A stretch of 64,000 nucleotides of DNA from contig JASANG010004073.1 in assembly GCA_030248215.1 (NCBI GenBank), forward strand, positions 186,001-250,000, read 5' to 3'. Origin of the DNA: Enoplolaimus lenunculus. Lineage: Eukaryota > Nematoda > Enoplea > Enoplida > Thoracostomopsidae. The translations under genes and the position numbers were made by a program. Of this stretch, positions 42,655 through 55,306 are shown piece after piece (within the stretch, counting starts at the first letter, position 1; each line of letters begins with the position of its first letter). The notes below the pieces were generated by a model, which was not told the DNA's origin, ran no database searches, and saw only the letters and a program-made list of their open reading frames with translations.

Positions 42655-43157
42655 CACCATGTAAAGATGAGGGTCGGAACGTTTTTCTGTAGGACAAGGA
42701 TAGAGTCAGCTTAAGGTATAGACTAAGTTTTTTTGCCTGGCTTAGGCTTAGGAATATGTCCATTCTCACGCTTAGGCTTAGGCTTAGCAATGTGTTCATT
42801 CTTACGCTCATGCTTAGGGCTTAGGAATATGTCCATTCTCACGCTTAAGCTTAGGCTTAGCAATATGCCCATTCTTACGCTTATGTTTAGGGCTTAGGAA
42901 TATGTCCATTCTCACGCTTAGGCTTATCAATATGTTCATTCTTACGGTTATGCTTAGGGCTTAGAAATATGTCCATTCTCACGCTTAGGCTTAGGCTTAG
43001 CAATATGCTCATTCTTACGCTTATGCTTAGGGCTTAGGAATATGTCCATTCTCACGCTTAGGCTTAGCAATATGTTTATTCTTACGCTTATGTTTAGGGT
43101 TAGGCTTAGGAAACTGTTTATAATCCTGTTCCGCCACTGTTCTTTAATACATTGGCC
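42655..43157 (+). mobile_element. TTAGGC-bearing MITE (family I) with higher-order repeat
   Basis: GGCACCATGTAAAGATGAGG to GTTCTTTAATACATTGGCC. The interior is a higher-order repeat of roughly 60-70 bp containing AATATGTCCATTCTCACGC and CATTCTTACGCTTATG blocks. Confidence 0.7.
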
Positions 43158-43564
43158 CTAGTCTGTGACGCCTGTTCTTTAGGACATAGGGTAGCATGTT
43201 TAAGTCGTGGTCCGGTTCGTCTCTTACAAAAGAAATATTTCTATTTGATGGCAGATACCAGGATTTTCCGATCAAAGACGATGCTTTGTGAGTATTCAAA
43301 TTTTAGCTTCCATAACGACGTATTTTACGAAATATTTTGGTGTCAAAAAATTTTAAAAAGTGAGCTGATGGACGCAAAATTGGTTGCGCTCGTGCTGCAT
43401 ACGTCACCGGTGTCTGTCTCAGTAGAAACCGGGACTTCAGACCTTTTAACTAAGCAGCTGGACATACAGTGCACTGTACTATATTGCATATACAAATAAC
43501 GAACAAGAATGTCTCACATGCTTACAAGTCATATTTTTTTGTTAGTTGGTTTCATAGAAAACAC

Positions 43565-43759
43565 GACCAATGTAAAGAACAGGGGCAAAACAGTATTATA
43601 AGCATTTTCCTAAGCCTAAGCTTAAGCGTAACAATGAGTATATTCCTAAGCCTAAACCTAGCATAAGTCTAAGCCAAGCAAAAAAATTAGTCTAAAGCTT
43701 AAGGTTCCTCAATTTTAGTCACATAGAATAACGTTCCGTCCCTGATCTTTACATGGGCC
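43565..43759 (-). mobile_element. TTAGGC-bearing MITE (family I) with perfect target duplication
   Basis: GACCAATGTAAAGAACAGGG to GATCTTTACATGGGCC, flanked by GAAAACAC at 43557-43564 and 43760-43767. Confidence 0.82.
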
Positions 43760-44243
43760 GAAAACACATTGGAAGCTCAGATAAACCATTTCCATATGGC
43801 AAGGTTTGTGTGATATCTACCCTATAGAATTAAAGTTCCTTTCACCAAGTAGTGTGGTTTGGTTGACCAAGTTGAATCGTATGATATATAACAGGAAATT
43901 TCAATGCACCCTGCCCATCATAACGTTAAAATAGCTTAAATTGTGCGTATTTTAAGCAATTTTGAAATCTGTACACAAAATGTTGTATACCATCTGTTGA
44001 CACAAGCTGTATGAGATGTTGTTCCGAGTTGAATGGAAAAGGTCAAAAGTTCACGCAAGCGTATAAAACTGGACAGAGGTCAGCTGAGGACTGCATGCAC
44101 AACAACTGAGTGACCCGAGTGCAATTTAAACTGCATCTGCAATAAATTGTTGCATTTATTGTAAATTGCAAGCTTGCAGTATATACACGCGGTTCAAGGT
44201 AAAATATGCGGTATGCAAACGTTTTGAATAATAACAATTTTTG

Positions 44244-44419
44244 CTAATGTATAGAATAGGACCGTTACAGTAGTATAAGTATATTCTTAGCTCGAAACCT
44301 GAGCGTAAGAATAAGCTTATATATAAGTCTAAGCTTAAGCAAAAAAATTAGTCTAAAGCTTAAGATTACTCTATTGCAGTCCCGCGTGAAACGTTTCGCC
44401 CCTGGTTTCTACATGGGCC
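44244..44419 (-). mobile_element. TTAGGC-type MITE (family I)
   Basis: GCTAATGTATAGAATAGGAC at the left and GGTTTCTACATGGGCC at the right, weak repeats. Confidence 0.6.
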
Positions 44420-44542
44420 AGTATTTTGCACCTAAAACATTGATTTGTAATTGTTTTTGTTGTTAAAAAGCCTACTTTTAGTCCTGGCTTTGCGCCAGTC
44501 TGAGCGGATGCATGATGTCAGGGACAAAATTATGACAATTTC

Positions 44543-44734
44543 GGCCAATGTAAAGAACAGGGGCGGAACAGCATTATAAGCGTATTCCTGAGCCAAAGCA
44601 TAAGAATTAGCAGATTTTTAAACCTAAGGCTATTAAGCTAAAGCCTAAGCCAAGCAAAAAACTAGTCTAAAACTTAAGCTTACTCTTTTCTAGTCCCGCA
44701 GAAAAACGCTCCGCCCCTGACCTTTACATGGGCC
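44543..44734 (-). mobile_element. TTAGGC-type MITE (family I)
   Basis: GGCCAATGTAAAGAACAGGG to CCTGACCTTTACATGGGCC, flanked by ACAATTTC and ATAATTTC (one change). Confidence 0.78.
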
Positions 44735-45199
44735 ATAATTTCCAAATAATTTTGCCGATGTCACGTTCTGGATTGTAAAGATTAGCCTAAACCTATAACT
44801 ATTGAGGATAAATCTAAAAGCGAAAAGTTTACTGCGTCCCTGGATGTGTTCGTTACCGAAACTAGCCCACTCAGTAGTTAACCTTAACCTAACCCTTAAC
44901 CTAATTAAAATATAAGCCTCCCGGCCCTCAGTCACCCATTCTTGCAAACGGGCAGACCCCGAAAAGTATATAACATACGCTACTTAAATTAATAATTTTA
45001 AATTTTACAAAAAATCTAGGTTAATAATATTTGAATTTTTGCAAAATTCTCAAATATGTGATTATAAAATTACAAACTTACGACACAAAATGTTTTAGAC
45101 TTGACAAAGGGGAGAGCATAGTGTCATTTGAAAAATCAATTTTGTTCTAAATGTACTGTTGTCACAGTTGTTTTTGGGTCAAAGTGTTGTATAGCAAGC

Positions 45200-45282
45200 A
45201 TTTTTCAAGTTTGACTCAGTTTGTGTAGTTCCGTAGAGCCTATTTCGAAGAGAGTGAATATGACTCACCATTTTTTGCAGTG
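45200..45282. mobile_element. Right half of the GAGTCA palindromic MITE
   Basis: TTTGTGTAGTTCCGTAGAGC then TATTTCGAAGAGAGTGAATA and TTTTTTGCAGTGC, matching 8775-8838. Confidence 0.5.
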
Positions 45283-45357
45283 CCTATGAGTATTTGCAAT
45301 TTTGGCTCTTGTACACTTCCGCCACATTTTTCTAAATTTTTAGAATCTGAAATGATT

Positions 45358-45445
45358 TCAGGCCCGTTGCCAGCTCACCTTGCTAGGGGAGGCTAAAATT
45401 TTTTCAGGAGGGGCACTCAAGAGTTTTTAATGACTTGCAAGCTAG
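45358..45445. mobile_element. GGCCCGTAGCC-type MITE, left part
   Basis: CAGGCCCGTTGCCAGCTCAC with the TTTTTTCAGGAGGGGCAC core, no right end. Confidence 0.5.
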
Positions 45446-45500
45446 AAATCACTTAGTGCGAATAATAAACTATCGCTAACAGCATATTCAGGTTGTTTTT

Positions 45501-45673
45501 GGCTCAAGTAAAGATCATATCAGGAGCGAAACGTTATTATATATGATTACAATTTTGTAAGGTTAAGCTTAAGACAATTTTTTGTTTAGGTTTAGTCTAA
45601 GGTATAAGTTCACTCTTACGTTTAAGGCTTAGGAATATGCTTATACTACTGTTACAACCCAGTTCTATACATC
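45501..45673 (+). mobile_element. TTAGGC-type MITE (family I), degenerate
   Basis: GGCTCAAGTAAAGATCATAT at the left, CAGTTCTATACATCG at the right, interior mostly eroded. Confidence 0.5.
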
Positions 45674-45980
45674 GATCTCTTTTTGGAAGAATTTAAAAAA
45701 CCACAGATGGTGTTTAATTTGGTACCGAGGGCAGCTAACTCGAACAAATTTTTGTCTCCTGTATTCCACAAACATCAAAGCTGAATAACCTAAAATTAGC
45801 TACTTTTGCAGCGTAGACATTGCTAAAACTATATTTCGCCGAAATTTGGAACCACGACAGAAATCGAACCTTGGACCTCCTTAAATTAGTATATTAAGGT
45901 TTAGCACTAAAATTGCGTTCAGATTTTCACTCTGGCGTTTTTTAACATAAAATATATTTTTCGCCGCTGTATTTTTGCCT

Positions 45981-46260
45981 GGCCCATTTATAGAACAGGG
46001 CCGGATCGTTTTCCGAAGAGGCTATAATAGAGTCAGTTTAAGCTGTAGACTAATTTTATTGCGTAGGCCTAGTCTTAGGCTTAGGCTTAAGAATATGCTT
46101 ATACTATTGTTCTTGCCGTGTTCTATACATGGGCCGACGCGTCGAAAGGTAAATAAGGTATTGAAAATAGGCAAGGCTTAGGCTTAGGAATAGGCTCATC
46201 CATAGGCTTAGGCTTAGGTCAGGAATGTGCTTAGTTCCTGCCCTGTTTTATACGTGGGCC
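45981..46260 (+). mobile_element. TTAGGC-type MITE (family I) plus adjacent solo right end
   Basis: GGCCCATTTATAGAACAGGG to GTGTTCTATACATGGGCC (ends 46135), then a second TTAGGC block and right end CCTGTTTTATACGTGGGCC up to 46260. Confidence 0.6.
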
Positions 46261-47324
46261 TTTTGGCTTGTATGTGGTCAAATTTCTAAATTTGTTCAAA
46301 TTGATCACAAAACTTAAAGTGAAACATTTTTTGACGGAGTGCGCAAAATAGTAGTTTTTTATTAATATTGCAAAAGTTTAAATTTAGAAACTGAGCGTTG
46401 TATTTTATAGAATTTTCAAATTCTAAAATATAAAGTTTTTTTTCATTAGACGGCACTTTTTCTTTAATCTTAGAGATTGAAAAAAAAAAGAAAATGAGAG
46501 AACATCATTGATCGAGAAAAGGTCGGAAACTAAAATAGAAACGTATTAATGAAATCACAGTTGAAATTGAAATGCGGTATTTTTAAGTATAACAAATATT
46601 GCTTGCATATTTTTTAATTTATCAAATGTTATGGTGTGATTTTAAGCTTTTTTTATTGTTCATATTTTTGATTTTACGTAGCAACTTGAGTCTGTTGATT
46701 GATAGGACATAATTATTATAAAAATTGGTTTATGATTTATTTGCTAAAAATGTGACGATATTTGTCTGCGAACCATTTTGAGGACAGGACGAAAATTATC
46801 CGTTCACATACATGGAACATGTATACTTCCCTGCCGTTCCAAAAGTACACTGTCCCAGTTTTAAAAACTGATAGCTTTTATCTGTGCTGGGATTTTGGGA
46901 TTTTGGGGTTTTGTGATTTGAATAGTATTCAATACAAACAATTCCTTTGGTTCAGGTTTATGTTAACGCTTAGGTTTGAGGATTATGCAAAAATCCGGTT
47001 AGGTAACGCTCCAGATTAGGTTTAGGTTCAGAATTAGGCTTTTGGGCGTAGGATCAGGCGTAGGCTTAAATATATACAGAATTTGTGCGTTGCCTTGGGC
47101 TTTGAAACTGAGTTTAGCAGAGTCATTTAAATAATGGAATCTTCGGCAGACCGCAAATTGTTCGACGAAATTAAGCATTAGACATGTTTTGAATAGGGGG
47201 TACGCAGACGACACATGACCTCGGCGAAACTGAAGAGGATCGGATAAATCACATGGTGGGGGCCTAATTCAATTGTATGGCGGTCTCCGATGATTACCAC
47301 AAGGATCCTCTGGAGACGTTTCTT

Positions 47325-47690
47325 CGGTCCTGTCACATCCCAAAACCCAAGAATCTCACGTTCTACCGTATCCTGAAATCAAAAAAAATCCCACACTCTG
47401 AAATTGTAAATCGCACCGCCGACCATATCCTGAAACCTACACTCGTAGAATCTAAAAATCTTATCTTCGATCATATTCCGAAATCCCAAGATTCCATATT
47501 GGACCATATCCCGAAGCCTTAACATTCCATATTCCTACTTTCGACCAACCATATCCTGAAATCCCAAAATCTTTACTTTCGACCACATCGCGAAATGCTC
47601 AAATTATACATTTGACCATATGCTGAAATTGCAAAATCCTACCTTCGATCATAGCCCGAAATACCAAAATCCCAAAATTCCACTATTTAC
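47325..47690 (+). repeat. Degenerate 35-45-bp repeat (GACCATATCCTGAAATCCC)
   Basis: About nine diverged copies of a unit with CGACCATATCCTGAAATCCC and AAAATCCTACTTTC. The open frame 47277-47522 that includes HIPKP-like repeats ends inside the array while the array goes on, so it is not coding. Confidence 0.65.
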
Positions 47691-48450
47691 CTCAAATTAT
47701 TATCATGATGTGGATCCAAAAGTTATCGAAATAATCAGTTGATACAAGTAGCCAGCGTCAACAAATTTCATAGCCGTAAACTCTGCTGGATAGGCAAAAT
47801 AACTTAAAATTCCTTTTGAACGAGCCGATCAAACCTTAATTTTCACAAACAAGACTTCTGCTACAAAAAGTTATGTAAACTTGCAAAACCGTTAGCTTCT
47901 GGCAAATTTAATTTCTTAAATTCCTTTCGTAGTAATAAACTTAACTTTTTTTAACTAAAAATGTTACATTTGTCAACCGCTGTTTTCGGTAAGCTTAATT
48001 TTAACAAAAATTGTCTCAAATTTGATTTTGAGAATAGAAAGTGAATTTGTTTTCAGTAAAAAACATTTAAAAAATTCTAACACTAAAAAGTTGTTCCAAT
48101 TGTATCTGTGTGGACTGTGTGAAATACAGTGTCATTGGCCTAGATTTTAGCGTATTTTACTTCTATTACAAGCCATGTACAGTAGAGTTGTAGTAGTTTC
48201 GTTGTTATATTTAGCACAATGACCTAAATAATTGCTATCAAAATTTAAAACAAATCAATATACAAAGATAGAAAGTACCTTGAATTTCATTATATTGGAT
48301 ATTTGTGATTTTTGTCGCATGTTTGCTGATTGCGTAGATTTGAAACATGTGTTAAATTTAACACAAAATCTGTGTTAAGTTTTGCTATAATTTGACGTTT
48401 GAACTACGGTCACTTATGCTCATCAGCGGTTAATTTTTTTGAGATTGTCG

Positions 48451-48690
48451 GTTCATGTAAAGATCAGGAGCGGAACGTTTTTCTGTGGTACTGTAATAGA
48501 GTAAGCTTAAGTTTTATATTAATTTTTGGCTTGGCTTAGGTTTAGGCTTAGGAATATGCTTATTCTTACACTTAGACTTAGGAATATGCTTATTCTTACG
48601 TTTAGGCTTAGGCTTAGGAATATACTTATTCTTACACTTAGGCTTAGGAATATGCTTATTCTTACACTTAGGCTTAGGAAATGTATTCTA
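48451..48690 (+). mobile_element. TTAGGC-bearing MITE (family I), right end lost
   Basis: GGTTCATGTAAAGATCAGGA at the left, then a regular alternation of CTTAGGCTTAGGAATATGC and TTATTCTTACA; ends abruptly near AAATGTATTCTACAC. Confidence 0.6.
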
Positions 48691-49043
48691 CACTAGACTA
48701 GAAAGAAACAAAAACCCCCCCCATAGCAATTTGTTTCGTTCAGTGTCCAATATCTGGCTAGAATTGACCCAACGTCTGTGTTTGTTTTGCTTTAATCCTT
48801 GAATGGCAGACGCAATTTCAAACCTTGTATGAGTTATACTTTGAGAATGACCATTTTAATTAAGCGTCAGGTTATGTTTTTAAATTAACACTGATTTTCT
48901 GCTCATCTTACCGTAAGAGTAGTAATTAACGTCTCCGCGCTGAGACATTAATTCACACTTTTCCTCGTTTTGGGTATCAATTAAAGTCTCTCCGCCTGGT
49001 GATAGCTAGTGGTCAAAGGGTGAAGGTGTGCTATGAACCAAGC

Positions 49044-49274
49044 GGCCCATGTTACTTTCACGGGCGTCCAGATTTCTGGTGGTTCTATAAAAGAGTAGGT
49101 TTAAATTCTAGATTACATTTTTTGCTTTAACTTGGGCTTAGGCTTAGGCTTAGGAACTCATTTTTGCAATGCTTAGGCTTAGGCTTAGGAACTCATTTTT
49201 GCAATGCTTAGGTTTAGGCTTAGGCTTATGAATTCGCTTAATCTAATGTTCCGCCCGTTAAAGTAACAGTGGCC
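49044..49274 (+). mobile_element. TTAGGC-bearing MITE (family II) with perfect target duplication
   Basis: GGCCCATGTTACTTTCACGG to GTTAAAGTAACAGTGGCC, flanked by AACCAAGC at 49036-49043 and 49275-49282. Confidence 0.88.
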
Positions 49275-51157
49275 AACCAAGCGGAGATATTTTTGATGTC
49301 AAAAAACCATAGTGGCCATGACCCACTATGATATTTGCCTTATTTAGGATATATGGTTTAATTATATTATTACATGCTTGTTCGTTATGTGCACATGCAA
49401 TATAATGCGTTATTTCCAATGCTTACTCGTATCATACATATCAAAGACCATAGAAAATTACGAATATACGCAAGTGGGCTGTGAAAATAAATTATCTTGA
49501 AATTTCTGGAAGAACAAGACAAATTCAGTTTTACAGGCTATCGAAAAACATGCCGATTTTAAGAGATAATTTTCTGTCTCACAACTCTCGCTTGTGAAAA
49601 AAATTTTTTTAGACGTGGATATTTCGACCTGGAATGAACTCTAACGCCCGTGTCCTAAATCACGTGTTTTCGCGTTTATAATTCGTTTTCGCTGTAGTCC
49701 ATACAAACTTTTTTCGTTGTAACTGACCTAAATCAACTCTGTTGAGTTGAATTTCAAATTTCAATTTTAAAATTTTCAAAAAAAATTTTGCAATCCAAAA
49801 TTTAGTTTTCAAACTATAGTATGCTTTAACTCCATGTGTGTATATATACATGTAAATATTGTAAACAATAACCAATAATCCAGGTTATGACCTAATTGGC
49901 AAGTGTACAAAATAGTGTCAACAGCTTCAGTTTCGCTGAATCCACGTTTGTAGCTGACAAAATTTTATTTATTTCAAAAAAATATTATTTTAGCTGAAAT
50001 ATGCCGATATAAAACTGTTTTAGACCATTGGCTATACACCGCTGAGTGCCTAATCCTGGGTATCGTCGACTGAAGGCACCGTAAGATGCGTTCCTAAGAC
50101 ACAAGATAAACTTGTCAAAGGTTTGAAATTAGTGACATTAAAAATTGCTTATATTCCAAAATAGATATTAAAAATAATTTTAAATTTCAAAATTTAAACC
50201 TGGTTTTGAATTTTGAGACTAAAAACAGGTTAATATTGAATACATCAAAACCTATTTTCGTTTTGACCATAAACACTACTTTTTTCTTTAACGCTTGGCA
50301 AATTGTTCTGAATTTGACTCTGTAACCTTCACTCCACAGGTTTAGCAGTAGGTTTAGGCTCAGGTTTACGATAAGGCCTAAATCAGCCTAAGCTTTCGTT
50401 ACTGGTTTAGGCTTTTGTTAAGTCCAAAGCTTTAACTAAAACTCTTTTGGTTTTTGAAATAAAATTTCGACGCTATAACGCACTTGGTACAGTTTGTGGC
50501 ATAAACGAAAATTTTAATTTACCTGCTTGAAATCAGACAAGTATATTCGTAATAGTTAACCGAAACAGCGCCACATTTACTTAAAATGAAACTTATAATT
50601 TGATTTTAAGACAATTTCATTTATATTTTCACTCCTTGGTTATTTTTTGTTTTATATTTTTTAAAATTTGTCAATTTTTAAGTCATCAAAATTACTCGCT
50701 TATTTTTGTTCAAGTATTATTAAAAATTAGCAAAATTTAACACAATGTTTGGCTATGGGTTTGGATTGACCGAAGCGTGAAATCATTTTGAAATTTCTGT
50801 TGTGAATTAAAAAATAAAGGAAGAATTCATGAGAATACGACACTCACAAATCAGACAAACATGAAAGAATTTGTGACAAACAAGAGTAAACATTTGGTTT
50901 TTTGTCTCCGCCCTCGGCCGTTGACTCTTGTATGTGTGTAATTGGAAACAAAAAAAACAAGTTGTCTACTCCTGTTTGTCACACTTTAAAGGTTATGGTG
51001 AAATCTTCAACCACGACCTTTATAGTGATTATGAGAAATTTTTTATTCATAACACAGCTGAACGCTGTGTAAGAAACAAAAATCTCTCAAAATGATGATG
51101 TATATTAATCGTCAAAAAATATTAAAACTCGTAAAGACGATATTTTGTTAAAAAAGA

Positions 51158-51328
51158 GGCCAATGTATAGAACAGCGAAGTAACAGTAATATAACCGTAT
51201 ACCTTAGCCTAAGCCTAAGCGTAAAAATGCGGTTAATGCCTAAGCCTAAAATAATTAGTGTGAACCTGAAGTTTATTCCATTGCAGTCCTGCAGGCAAAC
51301 GTTCTGCTTCTGATCGTTATATGGGCCA
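51158..51328 (-). mobile_element. TTAGGC-type MITE (family I)
   Basis: GGCCAATGTATAGAACAGCG to TCTGATCGTTATATGGGCC, with GCCTAA remnants. Confidence 0.65.
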
Positions 51329-52095
51329 CAAAGGACACTTCACATCAAAACAGGCTTCTAAAATAGCAATCAATTAATCTTAACCTAAACCTAAGCTTAA
51401 GCAAGATCTCAACTGGCACCAAAAGCTGATGTCTTCACCATAAACAGGTGCCTGTACGATGCATGAATAGCAGAGGAACAACATAGAATGTTGACCACGA
51501 AATTTTAATTTATCTACTAAACACCGGTTGATTTAATTTACCTTTGGGTAGAGATTCCTTGGAATATGGAAGAACACTTTGACTGAGGGTAACAGTATTT
51601 GCAAATATGTGCGGTTAAACATTTGAATTTGTGACTGACTGAATTTCAACGTGTTCCCAGCCTGAATGGGCGGGAACAATAATGTCCATGAAAATTGTGT
51701 TATAACTTTCACTGTTTTTTTTCTCGAAATGAAAAAATTTACGAAAATTAAAAAAAACTATTTGAAATCTCAAAACGAAAATTTTAATGCTTAATATAAC
51801 AGAGAGACAACACTGGCTGTTAAATTGAGCAAATCGGGGTCACCTAGAATTTTGTGTTATAAACGTCTCCACATTTCACGGCCGAACAATGTTTTTATAT
51901 TGTTTGTTTATTTTTAGTTTTTTTCTTTATTTTTTATATTTAAATATATTTTACACATATATGAGTATTGTGGTTTAACTTCTAAATATTTAAAATGGTT
52001 GCTGTCGCCGGATATTGGTTAGTTAATACTAGAAAAAATTCAGGTCCATTAATACCTAATGTTCTTAAATAGCAATTAGTGTTATTATTGTTATC

Positions 52096-52096
<1 letters not shown>

Positions 52097-52129
<33 letters not shown>

Positions 52130-52160
52130 ATTACTATTACTATTATTATTATTATTTGTT
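52097..52160. repeat. (ATT)n microsatellite
   Basis: Imperfect TTA/ATT trinucleotide run in the intergenic region upstream of the bZIP gene. Confidence 0.85.
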
Positions 52161-54117
52161 ATTATCATTATTACCTTTATATATTAATATTATCCAGTAA
52201 TTACTTAATTATGTACCAAACAATTGATTGGATTTACAAATAGTTAAAATTGTAACTTAAATTTATGATAAGCACTGCTGAAATTTTTAATTTGTAAGCT
52301 TAAAAGGCTGCTACGGATAATTTTTTCACACTTTCTAAGTTAAGATGTGTCTTATGCGTGTAATATATTTAAATGTATGATATTTCAAAACATATAATAA
52401 GCATTTTATTTCTTAACATGTAAATAATTAAACTAAGACGTCTAAATTTTAATTGTAAACTATAAAATAAAATTTTAAGTATAAATATGTAACAATTGTA
52501 GTTAGTTTTCAGTGTCTAATGTATTACTGTTATGCTAAAATCACTTTTTAAAGCACACCGAGGCCATCTCACCTTACGTATAAATCGTTTGCTCCGTATA
52601 GCTTGATTTTTAACCTTTAAGGAAATTTTTTAATAACTTAATTTTTTGGCCAATTCTTTCTACCTTTTAAAATAAATTTCTGAATTATTTTTATCAAATT
52701 GAAACATATTTTTTAATTTGAGAGAAAAATAAACTTCAGTTTCAGTAGCTCAACTGAACCATTTCGTAAGTATTTTGTGTTTTTGGGGTCAAAATTTCTA
52801 TACGGAGACGAGTAATAAATTTTTTCTTAAATTTCTCTATAACCAAAAGTTCTTGAACAATTGATATATCCACTATTGTGATTTTGTTTAAAATATGCTA
52901 CGAAACTTTTTAATATTTGTTGTCATTAATAGAAAAAAAGACAAGTAATACTTTATGTTTTAGCATAAAACGTAAGAAAAGATTTAAGAGAAAATATCAA
53001 TAAAAATTATTGTTTTCCGGCCAAAAATCGTTTGTGACACATGTGAATGAGAGATACTTAAATTAAGACTAATTTATTTTATTTCATACTTTTTTACAGA
53101 ACCAAATTTGATACGCAAGAAAGCCTAAAATAATCATCATAGTGCGAAGACAGAGAAAATATGAAAAAATGAGCAAAAGTTTTGCACGCTCATAAATCAT
53201 CAAAATCACAAAAAAGATTATCTTTTTTTTGAGAAAATTTTTCATTTCTCAACTAACAGAGGATGGCTAGCTAGCGTAACAACAATACTGATGTGTGACT
53301 GATAGACGCAAAAAAAAGTTACCAGCCCATATCAAAAGTGTAACAAACACAGATTGAAACTGAAACAATAAATAAATGCTGTAAACTTTTGTCGCTTCTG
53401 ATTTTGAGAATATATCTCGTTTGTTTGTCTTTCAAAAAATATTGTTTATATTTTAGATTTTAAAACATTTTTTTTCTAGATTTTACAAAATAATATTTTG
53501 TCGCTGTTGTAGCGACGAAAAACTTTCGTAAATTTCAAAAATCGTATTTTTTTGTGAAAAATATTCTACTTTAAAAATTTTGCAAACTATATTTTTAGTT
53601 TAAAATTGCTAAAATGAATGACCTAAAAGTTCAACAATCCATGATATACTTTCGCTTTGTGTTTATACTCTTTTTTTAAACGTTACAGCTGATCAATTAT
53701 ATATATATATATTCATATTGTGATTACTTTGTGTCGTTTCAGTTGAAATATTTTAAATAAAATTTTATAAACAAAACTACTCAAAAAAAACTACGTATGA
53801 TTTTACACACGTGAACACAAGCGAATTTATATTCAAATTGCGTGCTCATTCATGTGCAGCATCAACCCGCCCCCCCTGATATACTTCTGAAATTAGCCAA
53901 CCATATCCAGCAGATGGTCGGAAGGATAATGGTTGAATTGAATATACAAGGGGGGCACAGGGGTACAAAACATACAATTTATGTTTTACATATCACATAA
54001 TACAACAGTAAGTAGAAATTGGGTATTTTTGAAAATTTTGACAAAAAATAATGTTTATAACGAGTGTACACTTAGGTCATGGTTGAACGCTAAATATTGC
54101 TCAAACTTGTAACAGAC

Positions 54118-54142
54118 ACTCAGACAGAGAGAGAGAGACAAA
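54118..54142 (+). promoter_or_regulatory. GA-repeat upstream of the bZIP gene
   Basis: Short (GA)n run about 510 bases upstream of the bZIP ATG. GAGA tracts are common in metazoan promoters, but nothing else here proves a promoter. Confidence 0.25.
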
Positions 54143-54651
54143 GAAACGGCCATAGTTGAAAATGGTTTGCACAAAAATCACAACGAAACTTTTCATTTTT
54201 TGGTATCCAAATTTGTTTCAGTTTCGTTCTAACACCGGGGTTAGATTTTGGTGGTTTTTTTGGTTGCTCGAGACGCGAAAATTTTTTCGAAGACATTTTT
54301 AGATCATCTTGCATGCGTATCTTTGTTGTCATCTTGTTCGTGTGTCAGCGATGGCGGCGATTTTTGAAACGTTTTTAGTATATTTGCTACTTATGCCGTG
54401 TTTGATCGCTGTGGCACAAATCAGTCTGATCGCAAAACTGTTTCGTTGGTACTAGGTACGATGGCTAGCGAAATTTTAAATTTTAGTGAAAGTTTTATTT
54501 TTTGGTCGGATTTTTGAACAATAATTTTAAACGTCAACTGCGTATGCGTAGTTCTAGGTTTCGTACCAACACCGAAAAGCGATCTAAACATCCTCGCTAT
54601 ATACTGAGTGGGGCTTTATATTGAATATATAGACGATTGAATATATATGAT

Positions 54652-55248
54652 ATGCATGTATTGTCATCGACAGTAACTGCAACAACAACAACAACAACAC
54701 CAGTGGTAACGGTTGTTCCAACTATCAACAACAACAACAACAACAACAACAACAGTACTGACAATAAAGTTAACTTGACTCAAAATGACAATTCGCTTCC
54801 TGTAACCTCAGTTAGTAATTCATTAAACTTAATATCTCAATCTCAAGGTGAGCCTAATAACTGCGTGCAACACAATGCAACAAATTGCAATTTGCAATTA
54901 AAGCAACAACACTTTGGCAATATTAATATCGCAGTTTCTACTGCGTCATATTCGGACGTCAAAATCTTAACAACCAACTGTGACGTACCTCGACTTTCTA
55001 GTCAGGCTGCGGGTTCCGGCGTAAATGGCAATCATCCTACAGGAACGGCGATAAACGGCATCGTTTCTGAGACATTTAGTACAGATAACCACCCTAATCA
55101 TAAATGTAAACAAAGTGCAAAGAATTGCAATAGCGAAAAATGCAGTGACAACAACAATAGCAACAATACCAACAACACCAATAGCAAAAATAACAACAAC
55201 ACCGAAACCATCATCTGCAACAACAGCGATAGCAACAAAAACGACCAC

Positions 55249-55306
<58 letters not shown>

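Larger units (their letters stand above)
40381..49035. other. MITE-dense intergenic region
   Basis: No coding exon recognised. Roughly a dozen TTAGGC-bearing MITEs are packed here, with AT-rich spacers (46261-47276 and 47690-48450 have nothing I can name). Confidence 0.5.
49283..54651. other. AT-rich, repeat-poor region upstream of the bZIP gene
   Basis: Long AT-rich stretch with a single small MITE (51158-51328), an ATT microsatellite and a GA run. Contrast with the MITE density on both sides suggests regulatory or 5' untranslated sequence under constraint, but no promoter element is firmly identified. Confidence 0.4.

Noticed and set aside
46762-47019. An 85-codon open frame on the plus strand
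   Set aside because: No recognisable domain, signal peptide or splice sites, and it runs into TTAGG-like repeat sequence.
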